The notes under the pieces were generated by a model, which was given only the letters and a program-made list of their open reading frames with translations, did not search any database and was not told the origin of the DNA. DNA of 64,000 nucleotides, from assembly GCF_017051705.1 (NCBI RefSeq), contig NZ_JAFIDJ010000002.1:640384-704383 (forward strand). The letters are read 5' to 3'. Shown here one piece after another: positions 27,344 to 36,598 of this stretch; positions within the stretch are counted from its first letter, which is position 1, and each line of letters begins with the position of its first letter. The position numbers and the translations under genes are program-made. This DNA is from Algoriphagus lutimaris (GTDB lineage Bacteria; Bacteroidota; Bacteroidia; Cytophagales; Cyclobacteriaceae).

Positions 27344-29629
27344 ATGAAATATCTAAGTACTATTATTATTTCGTGCATTATTCTTTTGATATCTCTGGGT
27401 TTCCAGAACATAAAGCCTGTTGCCAAGGGTGATCCTGCATTAGACGCGCGTGTAGATTCTTTATTGTCTTTGATGACTTTGGAAGAGAAAGTAGGCCAAA
27501 TGAACCAATACAATGGGTTTTGGGAAGTTACTGGCCCTGCTCCAAAAGATGGAGATGCTGCAAGAAAATATGAACACCTTCGCAAAGGACTTGTTGGCTC
27601 GATGCTCAATGTAACTGGATCAGAAAATGTAAGGGCTGTTCAGCGTATCGCGGTTGAGGAAACCCGATTGGGTATTCCTTTAGTAATCGGGTATGACGTA
27701 ATTCACGGGTTTAAAACCTTAAGTCCAATTCCATTGGCGGAAGCAGCAAGTTGGGATCTAGCAGCGATCCGTAAATCTGCAGAAGTGGCAGCTAAAGAAT
27801 CAAGTGCTGCTGGGGTCAATTGGACCTTTGCTCCAATGGTAGATATTTCTAGAGATGCCCGCTGGGGCAGGGTGATGGAAGGAGCAGGAGAAGACACCTA
27901 TTTGGGAAGCAAAATCGCATATGAGAGAGTGAAGGGCTTCCAAGGGGAAGATTTGTCTCAGCCTCACACCATTCTGGCCACAGCCAAACACTTTGCTGGT
28001 TATGGGTTTTCCGAATCCGGTAGAGATTACAACACGGTCGATGTGGGCACTTCTACACTTTACAATGATATTTTTCCTCCATTCCAAGCTGCATTGGAGG
28101 CCGATGTGAAAACCTTTATGAATTCCTTCAATATCCTAAATGGCATTCCTGCAACAGGTAATTCCTTTTTACAGCGGGATATTCTAAAAGGAAAGTGGGC
28201 ATTTGAAGGCTTGATGGTTTCTGATTGGGGTTCTATTCGAGAAATGATTCCCCATGGATTTGCCAGAGATGGAAAACATGCCGCAGAACTAGCAGTCAAT
28301 GCCGGCTCAGATATGGACATGGAGTCTGCTTTGTATGTAGAGCATTTAGTCTCACTGGTTAAAGAGGGTAAAGTCAAGGAAAGTGATATTGACGATGCAG
28401 TCAAAAGGATTCTAAAACTAAAATTTGAATTGGGACTGTTTGAAGACCCTTACAAATACTGTAATTCGGATCGAGAAAAAGAGATTACAGGAAGTAAAGA
28501 AATCCGCGATGCAGTTTTAGATATGGCTCAAAAGTCAATCGTCTTGTTAAAAAATGAAGGCGGACTTTTGCCTTTGAAGAAAAGTGGAGCCAACATAGCT
28601 TTGATCGGTCAATTAGCGGCAGATAAAGACAGTCCTTTGGGAAGCTGGAGAGCATTGGTCGAAGCCAATTCTGCAGTTTCTGTTTTGGAAGGATTGATTT
28701 CAAGTGGGCAGAATAAGATTCAATATGAAAGAGGCCCTTTGGTTTTTGATGGTACACAGAATTTTGCTTTCGAAGTAAAAGTCAATGAAGAGGACAGGAC
28801 AGGTTTTCAGGAAGCCATTCAAGCAGCAAAACAAGCGGAGGTAGTAGTTATGGTTCTTGGTGAAAATGGGTTTCAGTCAGGCGAAGGCAGAAGTCGAACT
28901 GATTTGGGACTTCCTGGACTTCAGCAGGAACTGCTTGAAGAAGTCTATAAAGTCAATCCCAACATTGTTTTGGTCCTTATGAATGGACGTCCTTTGGTTA
29001 TAGACTGGGCTGCCGAACATATCCCTTCCATCGTAGAAGCTTGGCATCTGGGCAGCGAAAGCGGGAATGCAATTGCTAAAGTATTGTATGGTGACTATAA
29101 TCCAAGCGGAAAACTACCGATGACATTCCCAAGGAATGTAGGGCAAATTCCAATCTATTATAATCACAAAAATACAGGTCGCCCAGATTATCCAGGACAA
29201 GATTTAGTGTTTTGGTCGCATTATATGGATTCGCCCAATACTCCGCTATATCCGTTCGGGTATGGTTTGAGCTACACCAGTTTTGAATACAGTGATCTTA
29301 AACTTTCGGCTTCTCAAATGAACAAAGGAGGGAATATGGAACTCAGCGTGGTATTGAAAAACACAGGTGCGGTGAAAGGTAAAGAAACGGTCCAATTGTA
29401 TGTCCACGACCTTGTTGCTTCCACAAGTCGACCAATAAAAGAATTAAAAGGGTTTCAGCAAATAGAATTAGCCCCTGGCGAATCCAAAGAGGTGAAATTC
29501 ATCATTGATGAAAAAAGTCTTGGGTTCTACACGCCAGAGGGAAACTGGATAGTTGAATCAGGAGAATTCAAACTGTTCTTGGGTGGAGATTCCGCCAGCG
29601 AGATGAATGTTGACTTGGTTATTGATTAG
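27344..29629 (+). CDS. bglX: Glycoside hydrolase family 3 beta-glucosidase (BglX-like)
   Basis: 761 residues, the same length class as Escherichia coli BglX. Signal peptide (about 1-20), GH3 N-terminal TIM barrel (about 35-370) with the nucleophile Asp294 in MVSDWGSIRE and the substrate-binding KHFAGYG, GH3 C-terminal domain with the acid/base candidate Glu514 in SGEGRSRTDLGLPG, and a C-terminal fibronectin III-like domain (GYGLSYTSFEYSDL onward). Removes terminal beta-glucosyl residues from oligosaccharides in the periplasm. No cassette cores were found around it, and its codon use looks more like region 1 than like the AT-rich cassette genes (impression, not computed). The symbol is by similarity. 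Confidence 0.93.
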   Translation: MKYLSTIIISCIILLISLGFQNIKPVAKGDPALDARVDSLLSLMTLEEKVGQMNQYNGFWEVTGPAPKDGDAARKYEHLRKGLVGSMLNVTGSENVRAVQRIAVEETRLGIPLVIGYDVIHGFKTLSPIPLAEAASWDLAAIRKSAEVAAKESSAAGVNWTFAPMVDISRDARWGRVMEGAGEDTYLGSKIAYERVKGFQGEDLSQPHTILATAKHFAGYGFSESGRDYNTVDVGTSTLYNDIFPPFQAALEADVKTFMNSFNILNGIPATGNSFLQRDILKGKWAFEGLMVSDWGSIREMIPHGFARDGKHAAELAVNAGSDMDMESALYVEHLVSLVKEGKVKESDIDDAVKRILKLKFELGLFEDPYKYCNSDREKEITGSKEIRDAVLDMAQKSIVLLKNEGGLLPLKKSGANIALIGQLAADKDSPLGSWRALVEANSAVSVLEGLISSGQNKIQYERGPLVFDGTQNFAFEVKVNEEDRTGFQEAIQAAKQAEVVVMVLGENGFQSGEGRSRTDLGLPGLQQELLEEVYKVNPNIVLVLMNGRPLVIDWAAEHIPSIVEAWHLGSESGNAIAKVLYGDYNPSGKLPMTFPRNVGQIPIYYNHKNTGRPDYPGQDLVFWSHYMDSPNTPLYPFGYGLSYTSFEYSDLKLSASQMNKGGNMELSVVLKNTGAVKGKETVQLYVHDLVASTSRPIKELKGFQQIELAPGESKEVKFIIDEKSLGFYTPEGNWIVESGEFKLFLGGDSASEMNVDLVID

Positions 29630-29648
29630 ATTTTATAAATAAGAATTG

Positions 29649-29694
29649 GTGCTTGGGTGGTAAAAAATGGCTACGCTTTCCCAAGCACTTTTTA
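29649..29694 (+). terminator. Terminator of the GH3 gene
   Basis: GTGCTTGGG (29649-29657) pairs with CCCAAGCAC (29680-29688), followed by TTTTTAA. Confidence 0.8.
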
Positions 29695-29763
29695 ACTTCT
29701 TGCATGGTATATCATCAAGTTTTTCAATATGATTCCGAATATTAGATATCCAAACTAGAAAAA

Positions 29764-30564
29764 ATGCTGAAATTCTTTCGAAGATTACGACACTATTATA
29801 TCGAGAATAATAAAACTGGAAAATACCTGAAGTATGCCATTGGAGAAATTTTACTTGTTATGATTGGGATTTTATTAGCATTACAAGTAAATACTTGGAA
29901 TCAAGAGAGACAAAATAGAAAGCTCGAAAAAGAATATCTAAAAGGATTTATTCAAGACTTGAATCAAGATTCTCTTGATCTTTCTAAGGCAAGCGTCAAT
30001 ATTAAATTATGTGTTGATGTCATAATAGAATTAGGAGATAGTATTCCTAAGAATTATTATGAAAACAAATTTTTTAATACTGCTATGAATCAAGTAAAAA
30101 TTGATGGAGGCAATGTAGTTACTTATAAAAACTATTCTGAATTGGTAAGAAGTTTTGGTGAAAAAACAACTCAGCTCACACAACATAGATCATTTGATTT
30201 AGCGAGAGTTACTTTTGATGATTTATTGTCAACTGGAAATATTGATGTCATACAAAATGAAAAACTCCGCAATGAAATACAAAACTACTATAGTGGAATG
30301 ACAGCAGAATTAGACTATGAATCAAACGCAATAAATCCTTCTTTTAATACATATTTAAATGTCTTACAGGAAATTGGATTGACTCCTTATAATGAAACAC
30401 CAATTGAAGAAATCAAGGACAATTCAGAATCTCGCCAAAAGTTAATAACCTCACTTAAATTTCTCCTTGAAGCAAATGTAAGACATCTCTATTGGTCAAG
30501 TGGACTTAATGAGAAAGTAAAGAAAATGGAATATGCCATTGAGATGGAGTCAACTAAATTATAG
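29764..30564 (+). CDS. DUF6090-type small membrane protein, copy 4 (divergent)
   Basis: 266 residues. N-terminus MLKFFRRLRHYYIENNKTGKYLKYAIGE followed by one membrane helix (ILLVMIGILLALQVNTW, about 28-46) and a long helical C-terminal part. The most divergent copy, and the only intact one with neither a recognisable GTT core nor the shared leader upstream; it follows the GH3 terminator by 70 bp. Function unknown. Confidence 0.8.
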   Translation: MLKFFRRLRHYYIENNKTGKYLKYAIGEILLVMIGILLALQVNTWNQERQNRKLEKEYLKGFIQDLNQDSLDLSKASVNIKLCVDVIIELGDSIPKNYYENKFFNTAMNQVKIDGGNVVTYKNYSELVRSFGEKTTQLTQHRSFDLARVTFDDLLSTGNIDVIQNEKLRNEIQNYYSGMTAELDYESNAINPSFNTYLNVLQEIGLTPYNETPIEEIKDNSESRQKLITSLKFLLEANVRHLYWSSGLNEKVKKMEYAIEMESTKL

Positions 30565-30667
30565 ATTTTAACTTAAAATAGACCTTCAAAAATGTGGATA
30601 AATACAGTACCTCCGTCGAGTCTATAAAGCACATACACTCGCGGTAGCATTCATTATTACTCCCTCT

Positions 30668-30700
30668 AAGCGTAGATTGCATCTACGCTTTTCTATTTTT
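30668..30700 (+). terminator. Terminator T2, copy
   Basis: AAGCGTAGAT / ATCTACGCTT with a 3-nt loop, followed by TTCTATTTTT. The following 120 bp (30700-30830) are almost identical to 38020-38150. Confidence 0.85.
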
Positions 30701-30831
30701 AGGAATTTGTAATTCCACTAGCCAAGCAATATTCAAACAGAAAAATCAGATAAGCATCTCCAATATAAATACCGAAAAAAGGCTCACTATTTCCATAGCC
30801 TCCTCATTACGATTTGGTTTTTTTGCATTAA

Positions 30832-30976
30832 AGGGGATGAAAATAAATTCCGAACCACCCAATATCTCCAAGGAAGTCATCTACAAAATTCTTAATTTGA
30901 TATTAAATACCCCTGTGGAAAATGCGGATATATACGCAATAGACTTTTCAGACTTGGGTTGATACAAGTGTTAGCC
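30832..30976 (+). repeat. Cassette-leader module, copy 4 of 9
   Basis: GGGGATGAAAATAAATTCCG, CCAAGGAAGTCATCTAC, TACCCCTGTGGAAAATGCGG, CGCAATAGAC, ACTTGGGTTGATACAAGTGTTAG. It ends at the core GTTAGCC (30970-30976). Confidence 0.85.
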
Positions 30977-31000
30977 TTCATTATGACCAACCATTAACCG

Positions 31001-31765
31001 ATGATAAAATTCTTTAGAAAAATCAGACAAGAATTACTGATGGAAAATAAAATTGGAAAGTATTTTAAATATGCCATTGGAGAAATTATTCTTGTGGTTA
31101 TTGGTATTCTAATCGCTTTACAAATAAACAATTACAACAACTACAAAGAACAGAGGAAAACAGAACAAGAGCTTTTAATATCACTTCAAACAGAATTTAA
31201 ATCGAACCTTGAAAAACTTAATGTATCGATTGATGATAATAAAGTACGTAAAAATGCTCTTGAGGACCTCTTAACTTTATTCGATATTTCTGTGCTCGAT
31301 AGTGTCAGCAACAAATCTATATCGTTCATGCTTGACCCTATTTTTGGTTCGGATTTAAGTTATAAACCTTCACTAGGCGTCGTAAGTGATATGATAAGTT
31401 CTGGAAAATTGAATATCATTTTGAACAAAAACTTAAGGCAGAAATTGGCCTCCTTTGAAAGTTCATTAGATTATTTAAAAATTCAGGAGGAAGAAGCCAA
31501 TAACATAAAGCAAAGTTTGAAATCCTTGTTATTTAAAGAGTTGAGTATTCGTAATATTCAAAAAGATATAGGTAGACAGTTTGAAAACCAATCTATTTCG
31601 GATAGCATAAATAATAAACGAATATTCAATTCAGTTGAATTGGAAAATCATCTATTGGATTACTCACTGGTAACAAATGCTGCAAATGATTCACGCTTTT
31701 TTGGAGGTTTAAAAGAAGAGATAGAATACATATTAAAAGAAATTGAAAATGAACTGAATAAATAA
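31001..31765 (+). CDS. DUF6090-type small membrane protein, copy 5
   Basis: 254 residues. MIKFFRKIRQELLMENKIGKYF, one membrane helix (about 26-44, ILVVIGILIALQINNY), then a coiled, charged C-terminal part. Leader from the core to the ATG (CTTCATTATGACCAACCATT) is shared with copies 2, 3, 6 and 7. Downstream core is weak (AAGCTCAAT, followed by ATTGGCTATAAAT), so the right end is decayed. Function unknown. Confidence 0.83.
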   Translation: MIKFFRKIRQELLMENKIGKYFKYAIGEIILVVIGILIALQINNYNNYKEQRKTEQELLISLQTEFKSNLEKLNVSIDDNKVRKNALEDLLTLFDISVLDSVSNKSISFMLDPIFGSDLSYKPSLGVVSDMISSGKLNIILNKNLRQKLASFESSLDYLKIQEEEANNIKQSLKSLLFKELSIRNIQKDIGRQFENQSISDSINNKRIFNSVELENHLLDYSLVTNAANDSRFFGGLKEEIEYILKEIENELNK

Positions 31766-31811
31766 AAAAGCTCAATATTGGCTATAAATTATTGTGGTTT
31801 TGTGCCACGCC

Positions 31812-31875
31812 AAGGAAGATGGATGTCAGTCCATGGGCTAAATCCGCTCCGGTTTAGAATACCAGTTTGAAATAA
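31812..31875 (+). pseudogene. Displaced 3' tail of the amidohydrolase gene
   Basis: About 64 bp closely matching 16788-16851, the last codons and stop of the amidohydrolase, with one in-frame TAG and a few substitutions. It is followed by a T1 terminator at the same distance as at the parental locus, then by the leader module. Confidence 0.88.
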
Positions 31876-31894
31876 GATTTTCTTAAAATGCTAA

Positions 31895-31928
31895 AAATCC
31901 CTATGAACGATCTGGGGGATTTTTTTTG
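31895..31928 (+). terminator. Terminator T1 copied with the amidohydrolase tail
   Basis: AATCCC and GGGGATT form the stem, T8 follows. Confidence 0.8.
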
Positions 31929-32040
31929 GCTTAAGTAGCATAAGTAATACTTAAAATAGAATTTATTCGTCATTACAAGGAGAAGGTTACGAAGACGCGG
32001 CAATCCCGATCAATTTGAAATCTATAACCTTTAAAGAATC

Positions 32041-32180
32041 AAAAGAAGAAACTGGAACCATCCAATATCCCCAAGGAAGTCATCTACAAAATTCTTAATT
32101 TGATACTAAATACCCCTGCGGATAACGAGGATATATATGCAATAGACTAGTCAGACTTGAATTTATACAAGTGTTGGCAA
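32041..32180 (+). repeat. Cassette-leader module, copy 5 of 9
   Basis: CCATCCAATATCCCCAAGGA, CATCTACAAAATTCTTAATT, TACCCCTGCGGATAACGAGG, GCAATAGACTAGTCAGACTT, TTTATACAAGTGTTGGCAA; core GTTGGCAA at 32173-32180. Confidence 0.85.
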
Positions 32181-32239
32181 TCATTTGAGTTACTCAGAAT
32201 GAAAGTTGGAAAAGCCGCCAATAACATATAAAAAACTTT

Positions 32240-32905
32240 ATGAAGTATTTTTTAGAAGCAATTAAAAACTATTCCGTTTTCCAAGGCAGATCTAGTAGAA
32301 AGGAATTTTGGATGTTCGCACTATTTGGACTCTTAATATTCCCTATGGGGTTAAAATTCCTTTTTGGTGATTGGCTTGAAATTATTTTCCTTACTAGTTA
32401 TAGTCTTTTCATACTCATTCCCACCTTAGCCATTATGACAAGAAGAATACGCGATACCGGAACAAATGGATCATCAGTACTTCTTGCTTTAATACCTTTT
32501 TTTGGGTTTTTGATTATTTTAATTTTATGTCTTCTGGAGAGTTATAATAATGAGAATGAGTTTGAACCTGGTTTTGTGGACAACAACAAACTTGAACCCA
32601 ATCAGTCCGAAAATCCAAATTTATATTCTAAGACTGCTCAATTAGATCATACATCCCTTGCCAAAAAGGAATATATGATACCTCAAGAGGCAAGCAAAAA
32701 TAAAGGATATGGATGCGCATTAGCCTCTGGCGGTCTATTTTTTGGCGCCCTGACCGGCGGAATTATTGGATATATTATTGGTGATTCTCAGGCTAAACCA
32801 GGGGAAGCTATATTGGCTATTTTATATTTAATAATTGGAATACCAATTGGAGCAATTATAGGAATGGTAGTTGGCGGGATTTTGGGAAGTAAAAGAAAGA
32901 GTTGA
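32240..32905 (+). CDS. DUF805 membrane protein with a glycine-zipper tail
   Basis: 221 residues. The N-terminal 100 residues are a DUF805 domain: YSVFQGRSSRKEFWMFALF, three to four membrane helices, the conserved 'RIRDTG-NG' loop and a further helix. A polar linker (about 105-155) leads to two glycine-rich membrane segments (FFGALTGGIIGYIIGD and IPIGAIIGMVVGGILG), glycine-zipper-like. Inner-membrane protein of unknown function. Core GTTGGCAA lies upstream; the expected TTGCCAAC downstream is decayed to ATTGCTTCA followed by TGTATAAAG. Confidence 0.85.
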   Translation: MKYFLEAIKNYSVFQGRSSRKEFWMFALFGLLIFPMGLKFLFGDWLEIIFLTSYSLFILIPTLAIMTRRIRDTGTNGSSVLLALIPFFGFLIILILCLLESYNNENEFEPGFVDNNKLEPNQSENPNLYSKTAQLDHTSLAKKEYMIPQEASKNKGYGCALASGGLFFGALTGGIIGYIIGDSQAKPGEAILAILYLIIGIPIGAIIGMVVGGILGSKRKS

Positions 32906-33531
32906 TGAATTTTTATTTCTGAGAATTGCTTCATGTATAAAGGAACTCCTACTTTTTCTATTTGGTAAGATCTCTGAAACTATGAATACCGGGGTAATGG
33001 CAGATATTTCAGAATAGAAAAAAATTAAAATAACTATTGCAGAAAAGATATATAAGCCATTAAGACGACTCATACACTAACCATTAAAAGTAACGCGCAC
33101 GAATTGCATTGTTAGGTAACGCGGTCCAAGACAAATAGTAAACATAATTCTAAATCACGCATAATTCTGTACCCCAGAAATCATTGACGTTTGATTTCTA
33201 GTACTTACCAAGTAGAAGTTCATTACTCTTGATAAAATCCTTTTACCCTCAATAGAAGTAACTTGGCTCTTGGAAGCGATAAATGATATATGAACCTGAA
33301 CTTCCATAAAAGGACATAACATTAAACTATCAACGCTACATCCAGACTTTTTGGAGCAAGGATATATCGAGATAGAAAACTTTTTTTGCGGATGAGTTGA
33401 TGGATCATTTGAATAAAGTGATTTTGTCAGACTATAGATCGAAAGGAGGTGCGGTAAGGGAAGTATTCAAAAAATGTTGAAATTAGAGGTGTAGAATCTA
33501 TGTCAACAGGCTAAGTCAACTAATATAAATC
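32906..33531. other. Long gap with possible gene-tail remnant
   Basis: Contains a GTT core-like stretch (GTTAGGTAACGCGG near 33110) and, at about 33388-33480, an open stretch reading ADELMDHLNK..VREVFKKC followed by a stop, which looks like the C-terminal end of some lost gene. No complete gene is present. Confidence 0.45.
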
Positions 33532-36336
33532 ATGAAGTACATTTTTAGAGCATTCCTTTTTTTTCCACTCCTCAGTATGCTGTTGCTGCAAAGCTGTGAC
33601 GATGCTACACCAAGCAATTGGCATTGGGAAACTGTCCAAACAGTGGGAGAACCAACAGCACGTCATGAGGCTGGCCTTATAGCATACAAAGACAAATTAT
33701 ATTTAATGGGTGGAAGAAGGATTAATCCTACTTCAGTATTTGATCCTGCCACAAATACCTGGACTGAAAAATCAGCAACGCCTATTGAATTACATCATTT
33801 TCAACCCGTGGTTTATAAAGATGCCATTTATTTGGTTGGGGCCATGACTGGAGAGTGGCCAAACGAAACTCCAGTGGACAGAATCATTAAGTATTATCCC
33901 GAGCGTGATGAATACGTTTACGGTGATTCAATTCCTAAACATAGAAGTAGAGGAGGTGCCGGAGCAGTGGTTTACAATAATAAAATATATTTAATCGGAG
34001 GAATTACCAATGGCCATATGAATGGCTACAAACCATGGCTTGATGCATATAATCCAGAAAATGGTGTATGGGAAACATTAGCTGATGCACCGAATGCAAG
34101 AGACCATTTTCAAGCGGTGGTTCTTGATGACAAACTCTATGCTTTTGCGGGAAGAACCACTTCGAAAATAACTGACCAAGATATGGCTTTGACAGTGAGC
34201 CATGGCAATATTTATAACTTCACAACCAATAAATGGGAAACTGTAACCAACAATTTAGAGATCCCTACTATGCGAGCAGGCAATTTCGCATTTAGATGGA
34301 ATAACTCAATTATAATTGGCGGAGGTGAAACCGCTGAACAAGTTGATGCGCATAACGAGGTGGAGGCATTTAATACCAAAACAAATTTATGGAGTAAATG
34401 GCCTTCTCTCAATCAAGGTAGACATGGAACTGGATTTGCCGTAATTGGAAACTATGTTTATGTTGCTTCAGGTTCTGGAAAACATGGTGGAGAACCTGAA
34501 CTTACCACAATTGAACGGTTGGAATTACCTCAGGGAGATGCAGAACCAATATCTGAAAATGTAGATAGCACAACAATACACATGCAGTGGCACCCCCTAA
34601 CCCTTTCCTTCAAAGGGCCCGAATCATCTGAATTGGCTCAGGAAAATCCATTTTTGAACTATCGGTTAAGTGTTGATTTTAAGAACGAGGAAACCCAATA
34701 TACAATACGTGGATTTTATGCTGCTGACGGAAATGCTTCTGAAACAAGCTCAGAGGCAGGATCGATCTGGAGAGTTCATTTTAATCCCGATAAAACAGGG
34801 ACCTGGTCGTACTCGGCAAAATTAATCAAGGGGGATAGCATTGCTTTAAACGATGATCCAACTAGTGGCGAAACAGTATTTATCTCGAATGCCAAAGGCA
34901 ATTTCAAAGTGATCAAATCAGATAAGGAGGGAGATGATTTTCGAGCTCATGGACGAATAGAAGCCTATAATGGGTACTTTAAATTTACTGGCACTGATAA
35001 TTATTGGATTAAAGCCGGAACAAATAGTCCTGAAAACTTATTGGCTTACATTGATTTTGATGATACCTATAGAATCAAAGCGGAAGCAAGAGAGGGAGAA
35101 GCTGCTACGTCCGGCGAAATTCATAGTTATGAACCACACCTGAAGGATTGGAATACTGGAGACCCCACCTGGAAAGGCGGGAAAGGAAAATCATTGATCG
35201 GGAGCATCAATTATTTAGCGTCAAAAGGCATGAACGTTGCCTATTTCTTGACTTTAAATATTCTAGGCGATGGCAAAGATGTATGGCCTTATGTGAGCCC
35301 TGATGATTTTACACGATTTGATGTGAGTAAATTAGATCAATGGGAGATCTTATTTAAACACATGCAATCAAAAGGAATATTATTACATGTGGTGATCCAA
35401 GAAACTGAAAACGAAACCATGTTAGATGGTGGTGATACAGGTCCATTGCGTCAATTATACCTTCATGAATTGATTGCTCGGTTTGGACATCACAATGCTT
35501 TAATATGGAATTTAGGAGAGGAAAATGGACTTGCCCCATGGGTTACCACCGGAGCTCAAACGGATGCACAACGGAAATCGACAGCTACATTTATTAAAAA
35601 GAATGACCCCTATAATCACCCAGTGGTAAACCATACATTGCCTACGGAAGAGCTAAGAGCAACTGTATTAGATAGTCTACTTGGATTTCCTTATGTGGAT
35701 GGAATATCGTTACAACATCACGAGCGAAAGAGTGCACCAGAGGTGGTTCAAGGCCTTAAAGAAATATCCATTAATTCCGGACACGAATGGCTAGTCACTA
35801 TGGATGAAATTGGTATGTGGTATGATGGCGCCATGACTGATACCGAAGATCCAAATCATTCCACACTTAGACGCTATGCACTTTGGGGAACCTTACTATC
35901 AGGAGGAGCCGGTGTAGAATGGTATTTTGGAGCACAACATCCACATACCGACCTAACCTCCGAAGACTGGCGGCAAAGAAACCGACTTTGGGAAATCACC
36001 AACTACGCGAAGGCGTTTTTTAACACCTATCTGCCGTATTGGGAAATGCAACCTGAGCATAGTTTGATAAACTCGAAAGAAGCCTATTGCCTACGCAAAA
36101 AGGATGAAGTTTATGCTATTTATTTACCCAATTCTAAGACCTATACGATTGATTTAAGTAGCGCAAATGGAAGCTTTACTGTACAATGGTTTAACCCATT
36201 AATGGGAGGTGAATTACAAATTGGCTCAGTGCATAAAATTGAAGGAGGTCGAATTCGCTCATTGGGAAATCCTCCTAAAATTGAGAATATGGTACCTGAT
36301 CAAGATTGGGTCGTATTGATAAAACGCTCCTTGTAA
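33532..36336 (+). CDS. Lipoprotein with Kelch propeller, DUF5060 and a putative glycoside hydrolase barrel
   Basis: 934 residues. Lipobox LLLQSC (Cys22). Residues about 35-340 form a Kelch-like propeller (repeated Y--K-YL-GG and W entries). A DUF5060 beta domain follows (about 350-470, MQWHPLTLSFKGPESS). The rest resembles the collagenase-like/DUF4038 glycoside hydrolases: INYLASKGMNVAYFLTLNIL, a candidate acid/base Glu in WNLGEENG and a second Glu in TMDEIGMWYDG, then a small C-terminal beta domain (YAIYLPNSKTYTIDL..VQWFNP). Probably surface or periplasmic polysaccharide processing; substrate unknown. The Kelch part fused ahead of DUF5060 is the unusual element. Confidence 0.82.
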   Translation: MKYIFRAFLFFPLLSMLLLQSCDDATPSNWHWETVQTVGEPTARHEAGLIAYKDKLYLMGGRRINPTSVFDPATNTWTEKSATPIELHHFQPVVYKDAIYLVGAMTGEWPNETPVDRIIKYYPERDEYVYGDSIPKHRSRGGAGAVVYNNKIYLIGGITNGHMNGYKPWLDAYNPENGVWETLADAPNARDHFQAVVLDDKLYAFAGRTTSKITDQDMALTVSHGNIYNFTTNKWETVTNNLEIPTMRAGNFAFRWNNSIIIGGGETAEQVDAHNEVEAFNTKTNLWSKWPSLNQGRHGTGFAVIGNYVYVASGSGKHGGEPELTTIERLELPQGDAEPISENVDSTTIHMQWHPLTLSFKGPESSELAQENPFLNYRLSVDFKNEETQYTIRGFYAADGNASETSSEAGSIWRVHFNPDKTGTWSYSAKLIKGDSIALNDDPTSGETVFISNAKGNFKVIKSDKEGDDFRAHGRIEAYNGYFKFTGTDNYWIKAGTNSPENLLAYIDFDDTYRIKAEAREGEAATSGEIHSYEPHLKDWNTGDPTWKGGKGKSLIGSINYLASKGMNVAYFLTLNILGDGKDVWPYVSPDDFTRFDVSKLDQWEILFKHMQSKGILLHVVIQETENETMLDGGDTGPLRQLYLHELIARFGHHNALIWNLGEENGLAPWVTTGAQTDAQRKSTATFIKKNDPYNHPVVNHTLPTEELRATVLDSLLGFPYVDGISLQHHERKSAPEVVQGLKEISINSGHEWLVTMDEIGMWYDGAMTDTEDPNHSTLRRYALWGTLLSGGAGVEWYFGAQHPHTDLTSEDWRQRNRLWEITNYAKAFFNTYLPYWEMQPEHSLINSKEAYCLRKKDEVYAIYLPNSKTYTIDLSSANGSFTVQWFNPLMGGELQIGSVHKIEGGRIRSLGNPPKIENMVPDQDWVVLIKRSL

Positions 36337-36469
36337 AATAAATCGAAATAAAAATCTTCTTAATTATAATATTGTTACTTGATGTTTGTTTATGACCAAA
36401 AGGCAAAAACTTAAACACCACAATTTGCCCCAAATCTCTAATAGTAACCTAGTATTCATACCTTGAAAA

Positions 36470-36542
36470 CAAAACCCCTGTAGACAATACGAATATATAC
36501 GCAGTAGACTAGTCGGACTTGGGTTTATACAAGTGTTAGCGG
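36470..36542 (+). repeat. Cassette-leader module, copy 6 of 9 (3' half only)
   Basis: Only the right half remains: ACCCCTGTAGACAATACGAA, CGCAGTAGACTAGTCGGACT, GGGTTTATACAAGTGTTAG; core GTTAGCGG at 36535-36542. Neither T1 nor T2 precedes it. Confidence 0.82.
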
Positions 36543-36598
36543 TTACGCCGTTTCACAAAAAAATAATTACCCGAAAAAAACTTACAAAACATTAATAA

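Noticed and set aside
36036-36060. Short match between 22860-22875 and the Kelch gene (CCGTATTGGGAAATG)
   Set aside because: About 15 bases without flanking similarity; most likely coincidence.
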